Origin: Nonomuraea dietziae
Lineage (GTDB): Bacteria; Actinomycetota; Actinomycetes; Streptosporangiales; Streptosporangiaceae
DNA: 64,000 bases
Direction of reading: 5' to 3'
NCBI RefSeq assembly: GCF_014195505.1
Contig: NZ_JACIBV010000001.1
Span: 5,518,001 to 5,582,000, forward strand
Every line of letters starts with the position of its first letter. The stretch's first letter is position 1. The notes beneath the pieces are model-generated. The model did no database searches. It worked only from the letters and a program-made list of their open reading frames with translations, and was not told the DNA's origin. The position numbers were made by a program, and so were the translations under genes. Positions 17,460-25,911 of this stretch are shown here, one piece after another.

Positions 17460-19523
17460 CTATCGGGACGGCTGCTCGTCCGGCGCAGGGGCGTAGCCGG
17501 CGGGGCGGGTGGTGAAGGTCCCGCGGCCCTGCGTCCTGCTGCGCAGCCTCGTCGCGTAACCGAACACCTCGGCCAGCGGCACGGTCGCGGTGATCACCAC
17601 CGTGCCGGCCCTCGCCGTCGTGTCCGAGATCCGGCCGCGCCGTGCGGCCAGGTCGCCGAGCACTCCGCCCGCGGCGTCCTCCGGCACGGTGACCGCGACC
17701 TCGACCACCGGCTCCAGCAGCGCCATCCGGCAGGCGCGCAGGGCCTCACGCAGCGCGAGGCGGCCCGCCGTACGGAACGCCAGCTCCGAGGAGTCCTTGG
17801 AGTGGGTGGCTCCGTCGGTCAGCGTGACGCGCAGGCCGGTCACAGGGTGACCGCCGAGGGGGCCCTCGGCGAGGGCGTCCCTGCAGCCGGCCTCCACCGC
17901 CCTGACGTACTCGCGCGGGACCCTTCCGCCGACGACGGCCGAGCGGAACGCGAAGCCGGTGGCGACGTCCAACGGCTCCACGTCGAGGACGACATGGGCG
18001 AACTGGCCCGCGCCGCCGTCCTGCTTGACGTGCCGGTACAGCAGGCCCGACACGCCGCGGGCGACCGTCTCCCGCAGGGCGACCTGCGGTCGCCCCACGG
18101 CGACGTCGAGGCCGTGGTCGCGACGGATCTTCTCCACCACCACCTCCAGGTGCAGCTCGCCCATCCCCGACAGCAGCGTCTGCCCGGTCTCGGCATCGGT
18201 CCGTACGGCCAGCGAAGGATCCTCCTCCACCAGCCGCGCCAGCGCCGTCGCCAACCGGTCGGAACCGGCGCTCCTGCGAGCCTCGACCGCCACGGAGACC
18301 ACAGGGTCGGCCGCGGCCGGCGGTTCGAGGAGCAGCGGAGCCTCAGGCGCGGACAGGGTGGCCCCGGTGCGGGCCGACTTCAGCCCGATCACCGCGACGA
18401 TGTCCCCTGCCACCGCCCTGTCCACCTCGGCGTGCCGGTCGGCCTGTACGCGCAGGATCCGACCGACTCGCTCGGTGCGCCCCGCGCCGACGTCCAGCAC
18501 CGTGTCCCCCTTCCGCATCGTTCCCGAGTAGATCCGCAGGTAGGCCAGCCGCCCGGTAGCGGTGGAGCTCACCTTGAACACCAGCGCGGCCAGTGGCGTC
18601 GCCGGATCGGCGGTCCGCTCCCGTACCGCGCCGTCCTGGGCGCCGGTGATCGTCGGCACGTCCAGCGGCGACGGCAGGTAGGACACGACGGCGTCCAGCA
18701 GCGGCTCGATCCCGCGGTTGCGGTAGGCCGATCCGCACAGGACCACCACCGCCTCGCCGGTACGGGTCAGGTCGCGCAGCGCGGTCGTGAGAGTCGTCGC
18801 GGAGATCGCCGACTGCGCGAAGAACTCCTCGAACGCGACCGGATGCAGCTCGGCGACGGCCTCCTCCAGCACGCGGCGGCGCCGCCGCGCCTCTTCGCGC
18901 AGGTCGTCGGGTACCGGAACCTCCTCGGCCCGGTCCTGGCCCTCGGCCCAGACCAGCGCCCGCATGCGCAGGAGATCCACCACTCCGACGAACCCGCCCT
19001 CTCGCCCGATCGGCAGCTGGACCACCAGCGGGGACCCGTGCAACCGCTCGCGGATCGACTCGACCGCCGCGTCGAGGTCGGCGCCCGCGCGGTCGAGCTT
19101 GTTGACGAAGGCGATGCGCGGCACGCCGTGCCGATCGGCCCGCCTCCATACCGACTCGCTCTGCGGTTCGACCCCGGCGACACCGTCGAAGACCGCGACC
19201 GCACCGTCGAGCACCCGCAGCGAGCGCTCCACCTCGTCGGAGAAGTCGACGTGGCCGGGGGTGTCGATGAGGTTGATCCGGTGACCGTCCCAGGCGCAGC
19301 TCACGGCCGCGGCGAAGATGGTGATCCCACGGTCGCGCTCCTGGGAGTCGAAGTCGGTGACGGTCGTCCCCTCGTGCACCTCGCCCCTCTTGTAGGTGGC
19401 GCCGGTGACGTAGAGGATCCGTTCGGTGATGGTGGTCTTGCCGGCGTCGACATGGGCGAGGATGCCCAGGTTGCGGACGTCGTTCAGCTGGTCGGTGTGG
19501 TGGGGGTGCGGGTTGGCGCGCAC
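17460..19523 (-). CDS. Elongation factor G paralogue (EF-G-like GTPase)
   Basis: A 687-aa translational GTPase. G1 is AHVDAGKTT, G2 GITIFAA, G3 DTPGH and G4 NKLD, followed by domains II-V over the full EF-G length. It diverges from canonical EF-G in switch I and domain IV. This fits the actinobacterial second EF-G class (FusB/EF-G-like) rather than the housekeeping FusA, which sits in the rpsL-rpsG-fusA-tuf operon. It may back up EF-G, act in ribosome recycling, or protect ribosomes in the TetM manner; sequence alone does not decide. GTG 19523 is used as start. It is monocistronic. Confidence 0.9.
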   Translation of the reverse strand: MRANPHPHHTDQLNDVRNLGILAHVDAGKTTITERILYVTGATYKRGEVHEGTTVTDFDSQERDRGITIFAAAVSCAWDGHRINLIDTPGHVDFSDEVERSLRVLDGAVAVFDGVAGVEPQSESVWRRADRHGVPRIAFVNKLDRAGADLDAAVESIRERLHGSPLVVQLPIGREGGFVGVVDLLRMRALVWAEGQDRAEEVPVPDDLREEARRRRRVLEEAVAELHPVAFEEFFAQSAISATTLTTALRDLTRTGEAVVVLCGSAYRNRGIEPLLDAVVSYLPSPLDVPTITGAQDGAVRERTADPATPLAALVFKVSSTATGRLAYLRIYSGTMRKGDTVLDVGAGRTERVGRILRVQADRHAEVDRAVAGDIVAVIGLKSARTGATLSAPEAPLLLEPPAAADPVVSVAVEARRSAGSDRLATALARLVEEDPSLAVRTDAETGQTLLSGMGELHLEVVVEKIRRDHGLDVAVGRPQVALRETVARGVSGLLYRHVKQDGGAGQFAHVVLDVEPLDVATGFAFRSAVVGGRVPREYVRAVEAGCRDALAEGPLGGHPVTGLRVTLTDGATHSKDSSELAFRTAGRLALREALRACRMALLEPVVEVAVTVPEDAAGGVLGDLAARRGRISDTTARAGTVVITATVPLAEVFGYATRLRSRTQGRGTFTTRPAGYAPAPDEQPSR

Positions 19524-19814
19524 AGCCTTGGGCCCTTCGTGAGGATCCGAAAAGGACAGCGCGATTCCCGACGGCCATGACAGGAATCAGGTGGTCGTCA
19601 GGGGAACATCCGGTAACGGCCGCGCAGCCGAGACCGGGCCGACGAAGACACCATGATCACCTCGTGACGAGAAGCGGGAATGACCGAAACGGTGCTGTAG
19701 CGCACGGCCGGCTCCCCTCCATCGTCAGATCACGCGCCGCGGTGTGGTGGCGGCGCGCCGTTCGTGGCGAGTGTACGAGAGCGGATGCGAACGGAGAATC
19801 GATTTTTTCGCCGC

Positions 19815-20249
19815 TCACTCTTCCTGGGCGCCGGCCCCACACGCTCGGACCAGGACGATGACCATACCGACAACCACCGTGAACACCCCGGAGAGGAGAG
19901 CCAGCACCGCCATGACGAACTCCCCGTCCGGATCCCCGAGCCCTCCAGGTCGTCCCTCGACCCAGGTCACCGTGGCCCAGCCCTGCGTCGCGACCAGCGC
20001 GCCGAACGCGATCGTGACCACGCCGAGGACGTAGCCAGGAGGACGTGTCCGCAACCGCCGGCCGGCTAACACGACGCTGATCAGGAGCCCGACCGGCACG
20101 GTGACGAACTGACCCGCTTCAAGCCCGATGAGAGCCGAAAGACGGGCGTGCTCGAAGCCGCTGCCTCGCGGGCCCCACAGCAGGGGGATCGCCATCACCC
20201 CGCCGAGAAGACCGAGCGCCAGGAACCGGAGGACTGTCACACCCTGCAT
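19815..20249 (-). CDS. Hypothetical four-helix membrane protein
   Basis: A 144-aa protein from ATG 20249 with four hydrophobic segments (about 5-24, 38-58, 66-86 and 112-135). No charged motif or known family is seen. An upstream in-frame start at 20336 would add an unconserved, low-complexity leader. The start lacks a good ribosome site, so coding is likely but not certain. Confidence 0.65.
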   Translation of the reverse strand: MQGVTVLRFLALGLLGGVMAIPLLWGPRGSGFEHARLSALIGLEAGQFVTVPVGLLISVVLAGRRLRTRPPGYVLGVVTIAFGALVATQGWATVTWVEGRPGGLGDPDGEFVMAVLALLSGVFTVVVGMVIVLVRACGAGAQEE

Positions 20250-20334
20250 GATCGCGGAACCGGCCGAGGATGCGCTGGGGTCTGTACCCTGCACCGGTGA
20301 TCTCGCGGTTCCCCGATCCCCATGGAGTGTCCCC

Positions 20335-20516
20335 ATGCGTGACTCCTACTCCCCCGTGCCAGAGCTGAACCAGCTCGAAGAGCTGCAGGAACAGCGCTAA
20401 ACCAGCACGTCGGCCTGCCCCCTGCGGAGGATCCCAACGATCTGGTCGAGGCGGCGCAGAGGGAGCTGGGAGCCAGGTTCAGGAGCTGGGCCGGGCGTTT
20501 CGTGGACGGCCTCTGA
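20335..20516 (+). pseudogene. Broken small gene of about 60 codons
   Basis: ATG 20335 gives a helical peptide (PELNQLEELQEQ) that stops at 20400. A second frame picks up at the same point (LNQHVGLPPAEDPND, then LVEAAQRELGARF) and stops at 20516. Joined with a shift near 20392-20396 they make one continuous acidic helical protein. A 1-nt deletion or 2-nt insertion explains it. No family recognised. Confidence 0.45.
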
Positions 20517-20606
20517 CCGCGACGTGCCGGCTCGAGTCCCCCGGTCGGATCCACGGTTTCTCGCGGGGCTACTGTTACGACACCCGCGAGGAAGGAATGT
20601 GACACG

Positions 20607-21503
20607 GTGGACGACGGCGAGTTGCTGGCCAGGCGTTTCGAGGAGCATCGGGGCCGTCTGCGAGCGGTGGCCTACCGGATGCTCGGCTCGGTGAGCGAGG
20701 CCGATGACGCCGTCCAGGAGGCCTGGCTACGTCTCAGCCGCGCCGACACCAGCGACGTGGAGAACCTCGGCGCTTGGCTGACCACCGTGGTGGGACGGCT
20801 GTGCCTGAACGCGTTGCGCTCGCGCGACAATCGGCGCGAGGACCCCCTCGAAATCCACATGCCCGATCCGATCATCAGCTTGGACGGCAAGGCCGCCGAC
20901 CCCGAGCACGAAGCGCTGCTGGCCGACTCGGTCGGGCTGGCGCTGCTCGTGGTGCTCGAGACCCTGGCGCCGGCCGAACGGCTCGCGTTCGTGCTGCACG
21001 ACATGTTCGCCGTGCCGTTCGACGAGATCGCCCCGCTGATCGAGCGGACCCCGGCCGCCACCAGGCAGCTCGCGAGCCGCGCCCGCCGCAGGGTCCAGGG
21101 CCAGGCCCCGGTTCCCGACTCCGACCTCACCCGCCAGCGTGACGTCGTCAACGCCTTCTTCGCCGCCGCCCGCGACGGCGACTTCGACGCGCTCGTCGCC
21201 GTACTCGACCCCGACGTCGTCCTCCGGTCCGACGGAGGTACGGCGCGCGCCCGCCACACCGTCACCTTCCACGGCGCGCGGACGGTGGCCGCACAGGCGG
21301 TCACGTTCGGAAGGCTCTCGCCGTTCGCGCGTCCTGCGCTGATCAACGGAGCCGCCGGAGTGGTGGTCGCCGCGGGCGGACGGCCGCTGTCCGTCATGGG
21401 CTTCATCGTCACGGACGGCAAGGTCACGGCCATCGACGTGATCGCCGACCCGGACCGCCTCAACCAGTTCGACCTCGGCCCGCTCGACGACCTCGACGCC
21501 TGA
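20607..21503 (+). CDS. sigJ: ECF sigma factor, SigJ type with C-terminal SnoaL-like domain
   Basis: A 298-aa ECF41/SigJ-like sigma factor. Sigma region 2 (about 8-75, AYRMLGSVSEADDAVQEAWLR) binds the -10 element, and region 4 (about 115-165) the -35 element. The extra C-terminal SnoaL-like domain (about 180-295) contains the conserved NGAAGVVV and DPDRL elements, and in ECF41 members controls sigma activity in place of an anti-sigma factor. No carboxymuconolactone decarboxylase or oxidoreductase partner lies directly beside it. The start is GTG 20607. Confidence 0.93.
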   Translation: MDDGELLARRFEEHRGRLRAVAYRMLGSVSEADDAVQEAWLRLSRADTSDVENLGAWLTTVVGRLCLNALRSRDNRREDPLEIHMPDPIISLDGKAADPEHEALLADSVGLALLVVLETLAPAERLAFVLHDMFAVPFDEIAPLIERTPAATRQLASRARRRVQGQAPVPDSDLTRQRDVVNAFFAAARDGDFDALVAVLDPDVVLRSDGGTARARHTVTFHGARTVAAQAVTFGRLSPFARPALINGAAGVVVAAGGRPLSVMGFIVTDGKVTAIDVIADPDRLNQFDLGPLDDLDA

Positions 21504-21509
21504 CCCGAC

Positions 21510-21538
21510 GCGCCGCCCCGGGAAGCCTGGGGCGGCGC
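21510..21538 (+). terminator. Hairpin terminator after sigJ
   Basis: A 10-bp GC stem (21510-21519 and 21529-21538) with a 9-nt loop, 6 nt after the sigJ stop. Confidence 0.7.
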
Positions 21539-21621
21539 GCTCTCCGAAAATCCCGTTGAGAGAACCTGGGCCGTCAGGTTTCCATGAGATCGACGAGAGG
21601 AAGGGAAGACCATGGCCAGTC

Positions 21622-22458
21622 ATGCCGGAGCGTAAACGCCCCAGGCCGTCGAACACCTGCCAGGTGGGAGACCGCCTCAAGCTTCATCGCCACCGCCTGC
21701 GAGCCGACGGACGCGACTACAACGTCATCACGCTGCGTCCCGGCACCCGGGCGCGCTTTTCCACGAACTTCTTCCACCAGACCTGGCACGTCCTCTCTGA
21801 TCCGCATGGCGCGCGCGTACTCAGCCGACTGCTGTGGGGCCTGTCCTTTCAACGGCGGCCCAACACCGTGGTCATCATCGACCGGCGATTCATCGACCCC
21901 AACCCGTTCGACGCCGAGCAAGGCGACCCCATCGCCCTCGTTCCCGCCCATCTGACGCATCTGCCGGCGCGAACCACCGGACAGCTCAGCCGCCGCGTTC
22001 CGGCTCCCGAAGCCGCCTGTTCGGGGACCGTCCGATGGCATACCTGGGGCCTCGACGCGGCGATGGACGCCTGGCGTGCCGACCGAGCCGACAGCGATCG
22101 GCTCCTGTGGCGTTCAGCGAACTTCGGCAGGGCCGCCGAGGTGGCGCGGCTGAACGGGGTGCTCAGTGTGCGGGCCGAGCCCTCCCTGCTCCGTTCGTGG
22201 GCCGTCCACGTGGCCGCCATGAACGACCACGCGTACGAGGGCATGGCGTACACCGAGCTGGAAGGCCCGCGGTGGGAACTGTGCCGCAGTGACGGTGAGG
22301 TACAGACCTTCCATGACTATCGCCGGCGCGTGTCCGTCGCCACGGTCTCCCGCAGAGAGGTGCTGTCGAGCGAGAACGTGCCGGGGGAGGCGGCCGAGCT
22401 CCAGCCGCTGATCTGGAACCACAGTGCCACCGTCCGAGACCGCCGGTTCTCGGTGTGA
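21622..22458 (+). CDS. Hypothetical protein
   Basis: A 278-aa frame from ATG 21622. It has many Trp, Arg and His residues (FFHQTWHVL, VRWHTWGLDAAMDAW) but no signal peptide, membrane segment or motif recognised. The start is uncertain. A better ribosome site (GAGAGGAAGGG) precedes ATG 21612, but that frame hits TAA after seven codons, so either the gene starts later or a frameshift separates signal and frame. It is convergent with the SDR gene. Confidence 0.6.
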   Translation: MPERKRPRPSNTCQVGDRLKLHRHRLRADGRDYNVITLRPGTRARFSTNFFHQTWHVLSDPHGARVLSRLLWGLSFQRRPNTVVIIDRRFIDPNPFDAEQGDPIALVPAHLTHLPARTTGQLSRRVPAPEAACSGTVRWHTWGLDAAMDAWRADRADSDRLLWRSANFGRAAEVARLNGVLSVRAEPSLLRSWAVHVAAMNDHAYEGMAYTELEGPRWELCRSDGEVQTFHDYRRRVSVATVSRREVLSSENVPGEAAELQPLIWNHSATVRDRRFSV

Positions 22459-22459
22459 T

Positions 22460-23407
22460 CTAGACAGGGGTCGGGAACGTGAACCGCACGTCGGTCAGGC
22501 GTTCCGACACCTCCCACAACCGGCGTCCCGTCTCGGCGTCGGCCGCCGCGGGTGACAGCGGTACCCGCGTCGGCCCGCCGCGCAGCTCGGCCATCCCCTC
22601 AGGGCCGATGAACTGGCCGCCTTCCACGTGCGGATCGGTCGCCGCGTACAGCTGCGGCAGCGCTCCACGCTCCGGCGTCTGCGCCAGCAGCGGATTGCCG
22701 ATGCGACCGAACACCACCCGCAACCACCCGATCGGCGCGCTCAACTGCAGATTGGTGGCCGTGTAACCCGGGTGGGCGAGCAGGCTGCGCACCGGGCTTC
22801 CGGCCGCGGTCAGCCGCCGGTGGAGCTCCCAGCCGAAGACGGCATTGGCGAACTTCGACTGGTCGTAGAAGGCCATGGGCGAGTAGGTGCGCTCGCCGGT
22901 CAGGTCATCGAAGTGGATGCGCCCCTTCCTGTGCTTGATCGAGCTCACGGTGACCACCCGGGGATCACGCCCGACGGCGAGCAGGTCGAGCAGCAGGCCA
23001 GTGAGCGCGAAGTGGCCGAGATGGTTGCACGCGAACTGCAACTCGTGACCCTGTGCGCTCAGCGATCGAGGCGGCGCCATCACGCCGGCGTTGTTGACGA
23101 GCACGTCCAGCCGCGGATGGTCGGCGCGCAGCCGATCGGCGAAGGCGCGGACCGAGTCGAGATCGGCCAGGTCGAGATGGCGCACCTCGAGGCGGGCGTC
23201 CGGCTGCTCGGCGGTGATCCGCGCGACCGCCCGGTGGCCCTTTTCCTCGTCGCGCACCGCGAGGATCACGCGGCCGCCCCGACGGGCGAGCGCGCGGGTG
23301 GTCGCCAGGCCGAGTCCGCTGTTGGCTCCGGTGACGAGGAACACCCGCTGGGTCTGGTCCTGGATCTGATCCACGGTCCAGCGCTGCTGCTGCATCATGC
23401 GGCACAT
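22460..23407 (-). CDS. Short-chain dehydrogenase/reductase
   Basis: A 315-aa SDR of the retinol/WW-domain-oxidoreductase-like group. The Rossmann motif is TGANSGLG, with NNAG in beta-4, catalytic Ser in TVSS and YDQSK with Tyr and Lys. It oxidises or reduces an unknown alcohol/ketone with NAD(P). ATG 23407 has AGAGG 4 nt upstream. The divergent TetR gene and the palindrome between them mark it as that regulator's likely target. Confidence 0.93.
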   Translation of the reverse strand: MCRMMQQQRWTVDQIQDQTQRVFLVTGANSGLGLATTRALARRGGRVILAVRDEEKGHRAVARITAEQPDARLEVRHLDLADLDSVRAFADRLRADHPRLDVLVNNAGVMAPPRSLSAQGHELQFACNHLGHFALTGLLLDLLAVGRDPRVVTVSSIKHRKGRIHFDDLTGERTYSPMAFYDQSKFANAVFGWELHRRLTAAGSPVRSLLAHPGYTATNLQLSAPIGWLRVVFGRIGNPLLAQTPERGALPQLYAATDPHVEGGQFIGPEGMAELRGGPTRVPLSPAAADAETGRRLWEVSERLTDVRFTFPTPV

Positions 23408-23418
23408 GCTGCCTCTCT

Positions 23419-23451
23419 TGGCACTGAGTGTCAAGATGAGCCTGAGTGCCA
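23419..23451. promoter_or_regulatory. TetR-type operator between SDR and TetR genes
   Basis: TGGCACTGAGTGTCA at 23419-23433 is a 15-bp palindrome with one mismatched pair. A further half-site (CTGAGTGCCA) follows at 23442-23451. It lies in the shared promoter region, as expected for autoregulation plus control of the SDR. Confidence 0.7.
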
Positions 23452-23469
23452 TAGAGGGCATGGCGTATC

Positions 23470-24099
23470 GTGGTCAGGGTGACCTCCCGCCCCGAAGTCA
23501 GCCTGGCCCAGCGCAAACGCGAGCTCGTCTCGAACGAGCTCACCGAAGCGGCCCTGCACCTGCTGGCGCTGAAGGGGTTCGACGCGGTCACCGTCGACGA
23601 GATCGTGGCGGCCGCCGGCGTGTCCAGGCGTACGTTCTTCCGGTACTTCGCATCCAAGGAGGACGTGGTCGTCCAGTTCCTGGCCGACATGGGTACCGGC
23701 ATTCGCGCGGAGTTGGCGGCCCGTCCCATCGAGGAGCAGCCCTCCGTGGCGCTGCGGCACGCCGTCTGGGTCTCCGTCGCTTCCTGCACCGACCACTCCG
23801 ACAAGGCGCTGCGGGTGGTTCAGCTGATTCTGCGTATCCCCGCCCTGCGCGCACGCTTTGTGGAGCGCCAGGCGCAGTGGCGCGACGACCTGGCGGCGGA
23901 GTTGGCTCGCCGCCTGGAGCTCGACCCCGGCACCGATCTGTACCCGCAGTTGGCCGCCGGGATCGCGCTGACCGCCTTCGACGCCGTGCTGCGACGGTGG
24001 AGCGACAGCGACGGCACCGAGGACCCCGCCGAACTGATCGACCAGGCGTTCACCATCATCGCCCCGGCGTTGGACGGCGGCCCTCCCGTGCAGCTGTAG
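23470..24099 (+). CDS. TetR/AcrR family transcriptional regulator
   Basis: A 209-aa regulator. The N-terminal helix-turn-helix is TVDEIVAAAGVSRRTFFRYFASKED, with the typical RYF recognition helix end (split here: TVDEIVAAAGVS, then RRTFFRYF). A ligand-binding C-terminal domain of the MftR/AcrR type follows. GTG 23470 or GTG 23479 may start it. It most likely represses the divergent SDR through the palindrome at 23419-23433. Confidence 0.93.
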   Translation: MVRVTSRPEVSLAQRKRELVSNELTEAALHLLALKGFDAVTVDEIVAAAGVSRRTFFRYFASKEDVVVQFLADMGTGIRAELAARPIEEQPSVALRHAVWVSVASCTDHSDKALRVVQLILRIPALRARFVERQAQWRDDLAAELARRLELDPGTDLYPQLAAGIALTAFDAVLRRWSDSDGTEDPAELIDQAFTIIAPALDGGPPVQL

Positions 24100-24103
24100 A
24101 TGA

Positions 24104-24149
24104 GCGCAGGAGCCCGTCCGCCTCACGCCGGCGAATCGGGCTCCTGCGC
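24104..24149. terminator. Hairpin terminator between TetR and the peptide locus
   Basis: A perfect 13-bp stem (24104-24116 and 24137-24149) with a 20-nt loop follows the TetR stop. It isolates the peptide locus, whose own promoter must lie in the less GC-rich stretch around 24265-24300. Confidence 0.75.
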
Positions 24150-24385
24150 GCATCGCGTCTCCGGGGCGGGAATGTCACGTCGGCCTTGATGCCGTCGGCA
24201 GTCGATCTCAGGCGCCGAACCGGAAACCGGGGGTCGTCCACGCCACTTCGCCCCGATAGGCCGCGCTTTAGATGTGTCTTTGCTATTGCCTGCGACCGCC
24301 CCGGGTACGTGCCTCGAGTAGCCGTGCATGCTGTCGGACATTCGCATGCTCAGCGATCTCGGCGGAAAACAGGAGAGGAGTGACT

Positions 24386-24598
24386 ATGGCCGGTCAGGAA
24401 CCATCCATGGTCGTCCGGATGGACGATGTGAGCGTCGACGAAGAGGGTAAGGTCACGATTCAGAATCCAGCCGTGGCCCAGGCCATGGCGGCCATCGTGA
24501 GTGGGATGCGGCTGACACCTCACCCTGGCCACAGCCCCGGCCACAGCGCCAACAACTGTTTCGGCGGCAACTGCACCTCGGGTTGTGCCAAAAAGTGA
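24386..24598 (+). CDS. Putative RiPP precursor peptide with three C-terminal cysteines
   Basis: A 70-aa peptide from ATG 24386, preceded by the strong ribosome site AGGAGAGGAG. The N-terminal half is acidic and leader-like (MAGQEPSMVVRMDDVSVDEE), followed by an Ala-rich helix. The last 26 residues are different: two PGHS repeats (HPGHSPGHS), then a Gly/Asn/Cys core with Cys58, Cys63 and Cys67 (C-x4-C-x3-C) and a KK end. All cysteines are in the core. Its stop overlaps the start of the radical SAM gene (GTGA), which is how precursor and maturase genes are commonly coupled. No named RiPP class is recognised; a thioether-bridged peptide is the leading inference. Confidence 0.75.
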   Translation: MAGQEPSMVVRMDDVSVDEEGKVTIQNPAVAQAMAAIVSGMRLTPHPGHSPGHSANNCFGGNCTSGCAKK

Positions 24599-25629
24599 GC
24601 GTGAATCAACAAACGGCCCTGTCCACGTTCGACAGGGAAATGGTCACCTCATTCCGCAACGACCGGCTGCATCTGATTCTGTTGCCGACCGAGCAGTGTA
24701 ATTTCCGGTGTACCTACTGTTACGAGGATTTCGCCATCGGGCGGATGCGACCCGAGGTCGTTCAGGGCGTCAAGAACCTCATCGACCGCCGCGCCGGTGA
24801 GCTGACGCATCTGCAGATCTCATGGTTCGGCGGGGAGCCGATGCTGGCGCGCTCGGTCGTCGAGGAGGTGGCGTCCCACGCGAGTGCGGTACAGCGCGCG
24901 TCGACAGATCTGCGGTACGACAGCGACATGACCACCAACGGATATCTGCTCGATGGTTCGGCCGCCGAACACCTGGCCGAACTGGGCATCCGTCGGTATC
25001 AGGTGTCGCTGGACGGGCCCAGCCACCACCACGATCGCACGCGTGTACGCGCGGACGGCAGAGGTTCGTTCGAACAGATCTGGCGCAATCTGCTGGCCAT
25101 CCGCGACAGTTCGGTGAACGCGCGCATCCTGCTGCGCGTTCACCTGACCCCCGACAACCTGTCGGCGATGCCGTCGTTTCTCACCCGGCTCAGGGACGTG
25201 TTCCTCGCCGATCCGAGGTTCCTGGTGTACCTGAAGCGGGTGGTACGCCTGGGCGGCCCCAACGATTCGTCCATGGACGTGTGCGACCCCGACGACGAGC
25301 GGCTCGCCGCCCTGGAGGAGATCGTGCTCGGCGGCGACAGAAGCGATGGCCTGTTCGAGCCGGAGGAGGTGTGTTACGCCTCCCGCGCCAACTCGCTGCT
25401 GGTGCGCGCGGACGGCCGGCTGGGCAAATGCACGGTCGGCCTCTCGCACCCGGCCAACACGGTCGGGCGGCTGCGTCCCGACGGCTCGCTCCAGGTGGAC
25501 AACCCGCAGTTCCGCAAGTGGCTGCAGGGCTGGGAGTCGCGTGATCAGGAGTTGATCACCTGCCCCTACGAGGCGTTCACCGGTCAGGACCGACCGCTGC
25601 TGCAGGTGACCACGCGTCCCGGCTCGTAA
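24595..25629 (+). CDS. Radical SAM peptide-maturase-like protein with partial SPASM/Twitch C-terminus
   Basis: A 344-aa radical SAM enzyme. The [4Fe-4S]/SAM motif is CNFRCTYCY (Cys35, Cys39, Cys42). GGEP at 79-82 is the SAM-binding GGE motif. The C-terminal region has Cys260 and Cys279 in a C-x18-C pair with GRLGKC, and Cys323 in CPYEAF, which is a reduced SPASM/Twitch set of auxiliary-cluster ligands. Such enzymes install thioether or C-C links on peptides. The start is GTG 24595, overlapping the precursor stop; TTG 24583 would extend into the precursor. No protease or transporter gene follows directly. Confidence 0.93.
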   Translation: MSVNQQTALSTFDREMVTSFRNDRLHLILLPTEQCNFRCTYCYEDFAIGRMRPEVVQGVKNLIDRRAGELTHLQISWFGGEPMLARSVVEEVASHASAVQRASTDLRYDSDMTTNGYLLDGSAAEHLAELGIRRYQVSLDGPSHHHDRTRVRADGRGSFEQIWRNLLAIRDSSVNARILLRVHLTPDNLSAMPSFLTRLRDVFLADPRFLVYLKRVVRLGGPNDSSMDVCDPDDERLAALEEIVLGGDRSDGLFEPEEVCYASRANSLLVRADGRLGKCTVGLSHPANTVGRLRPDGSLQVDNPQFRKWLQGWESRDQELITCPYEAFTGQDRPLLQVTTRPGS

Positions 25630-25911
25630 GCACACGTTCAGAGGGACGCGGCGCCGACAAGTGCCGTGGAAATGCGCACGACCATTCTCCCCCCGACATG
25701 TTCTCCTCCATACCGGAGCTCCCGCGTAGGCCCGGTCCCTTCGACCTGCGGATCGAGGGCTTGGTGTTCGCCCGCCACGCGACCGCCTCGCTGCCGATGT
25801 CCGGAATCCGTGTCCCGGCCTTCCCCTGCGCATCAGGAGAGGCGCGGGGAAGCCGTCGGACCCGGCCCTCCGGCGATTGATCTTCTGCGACGCCTGGGAG
25901 ATTCTCGCGGA

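Noticed and set aside
16983..19580. Very long plus-strand frame (865 codons) opposite the EF-G paralogue
   Set aside because: It is the antisense of a clear EF-G gene, has Arg/His/Asp-rich composition without domains, and arises because third-position GC removes stops on the opposite strand.
25698..25880. 60-codon frame after the radical SAM gene as a second precursor
   Set aside because: No ribosome site, no leader/core division, Pro/Arg-rich composition and no conserved motif visible.
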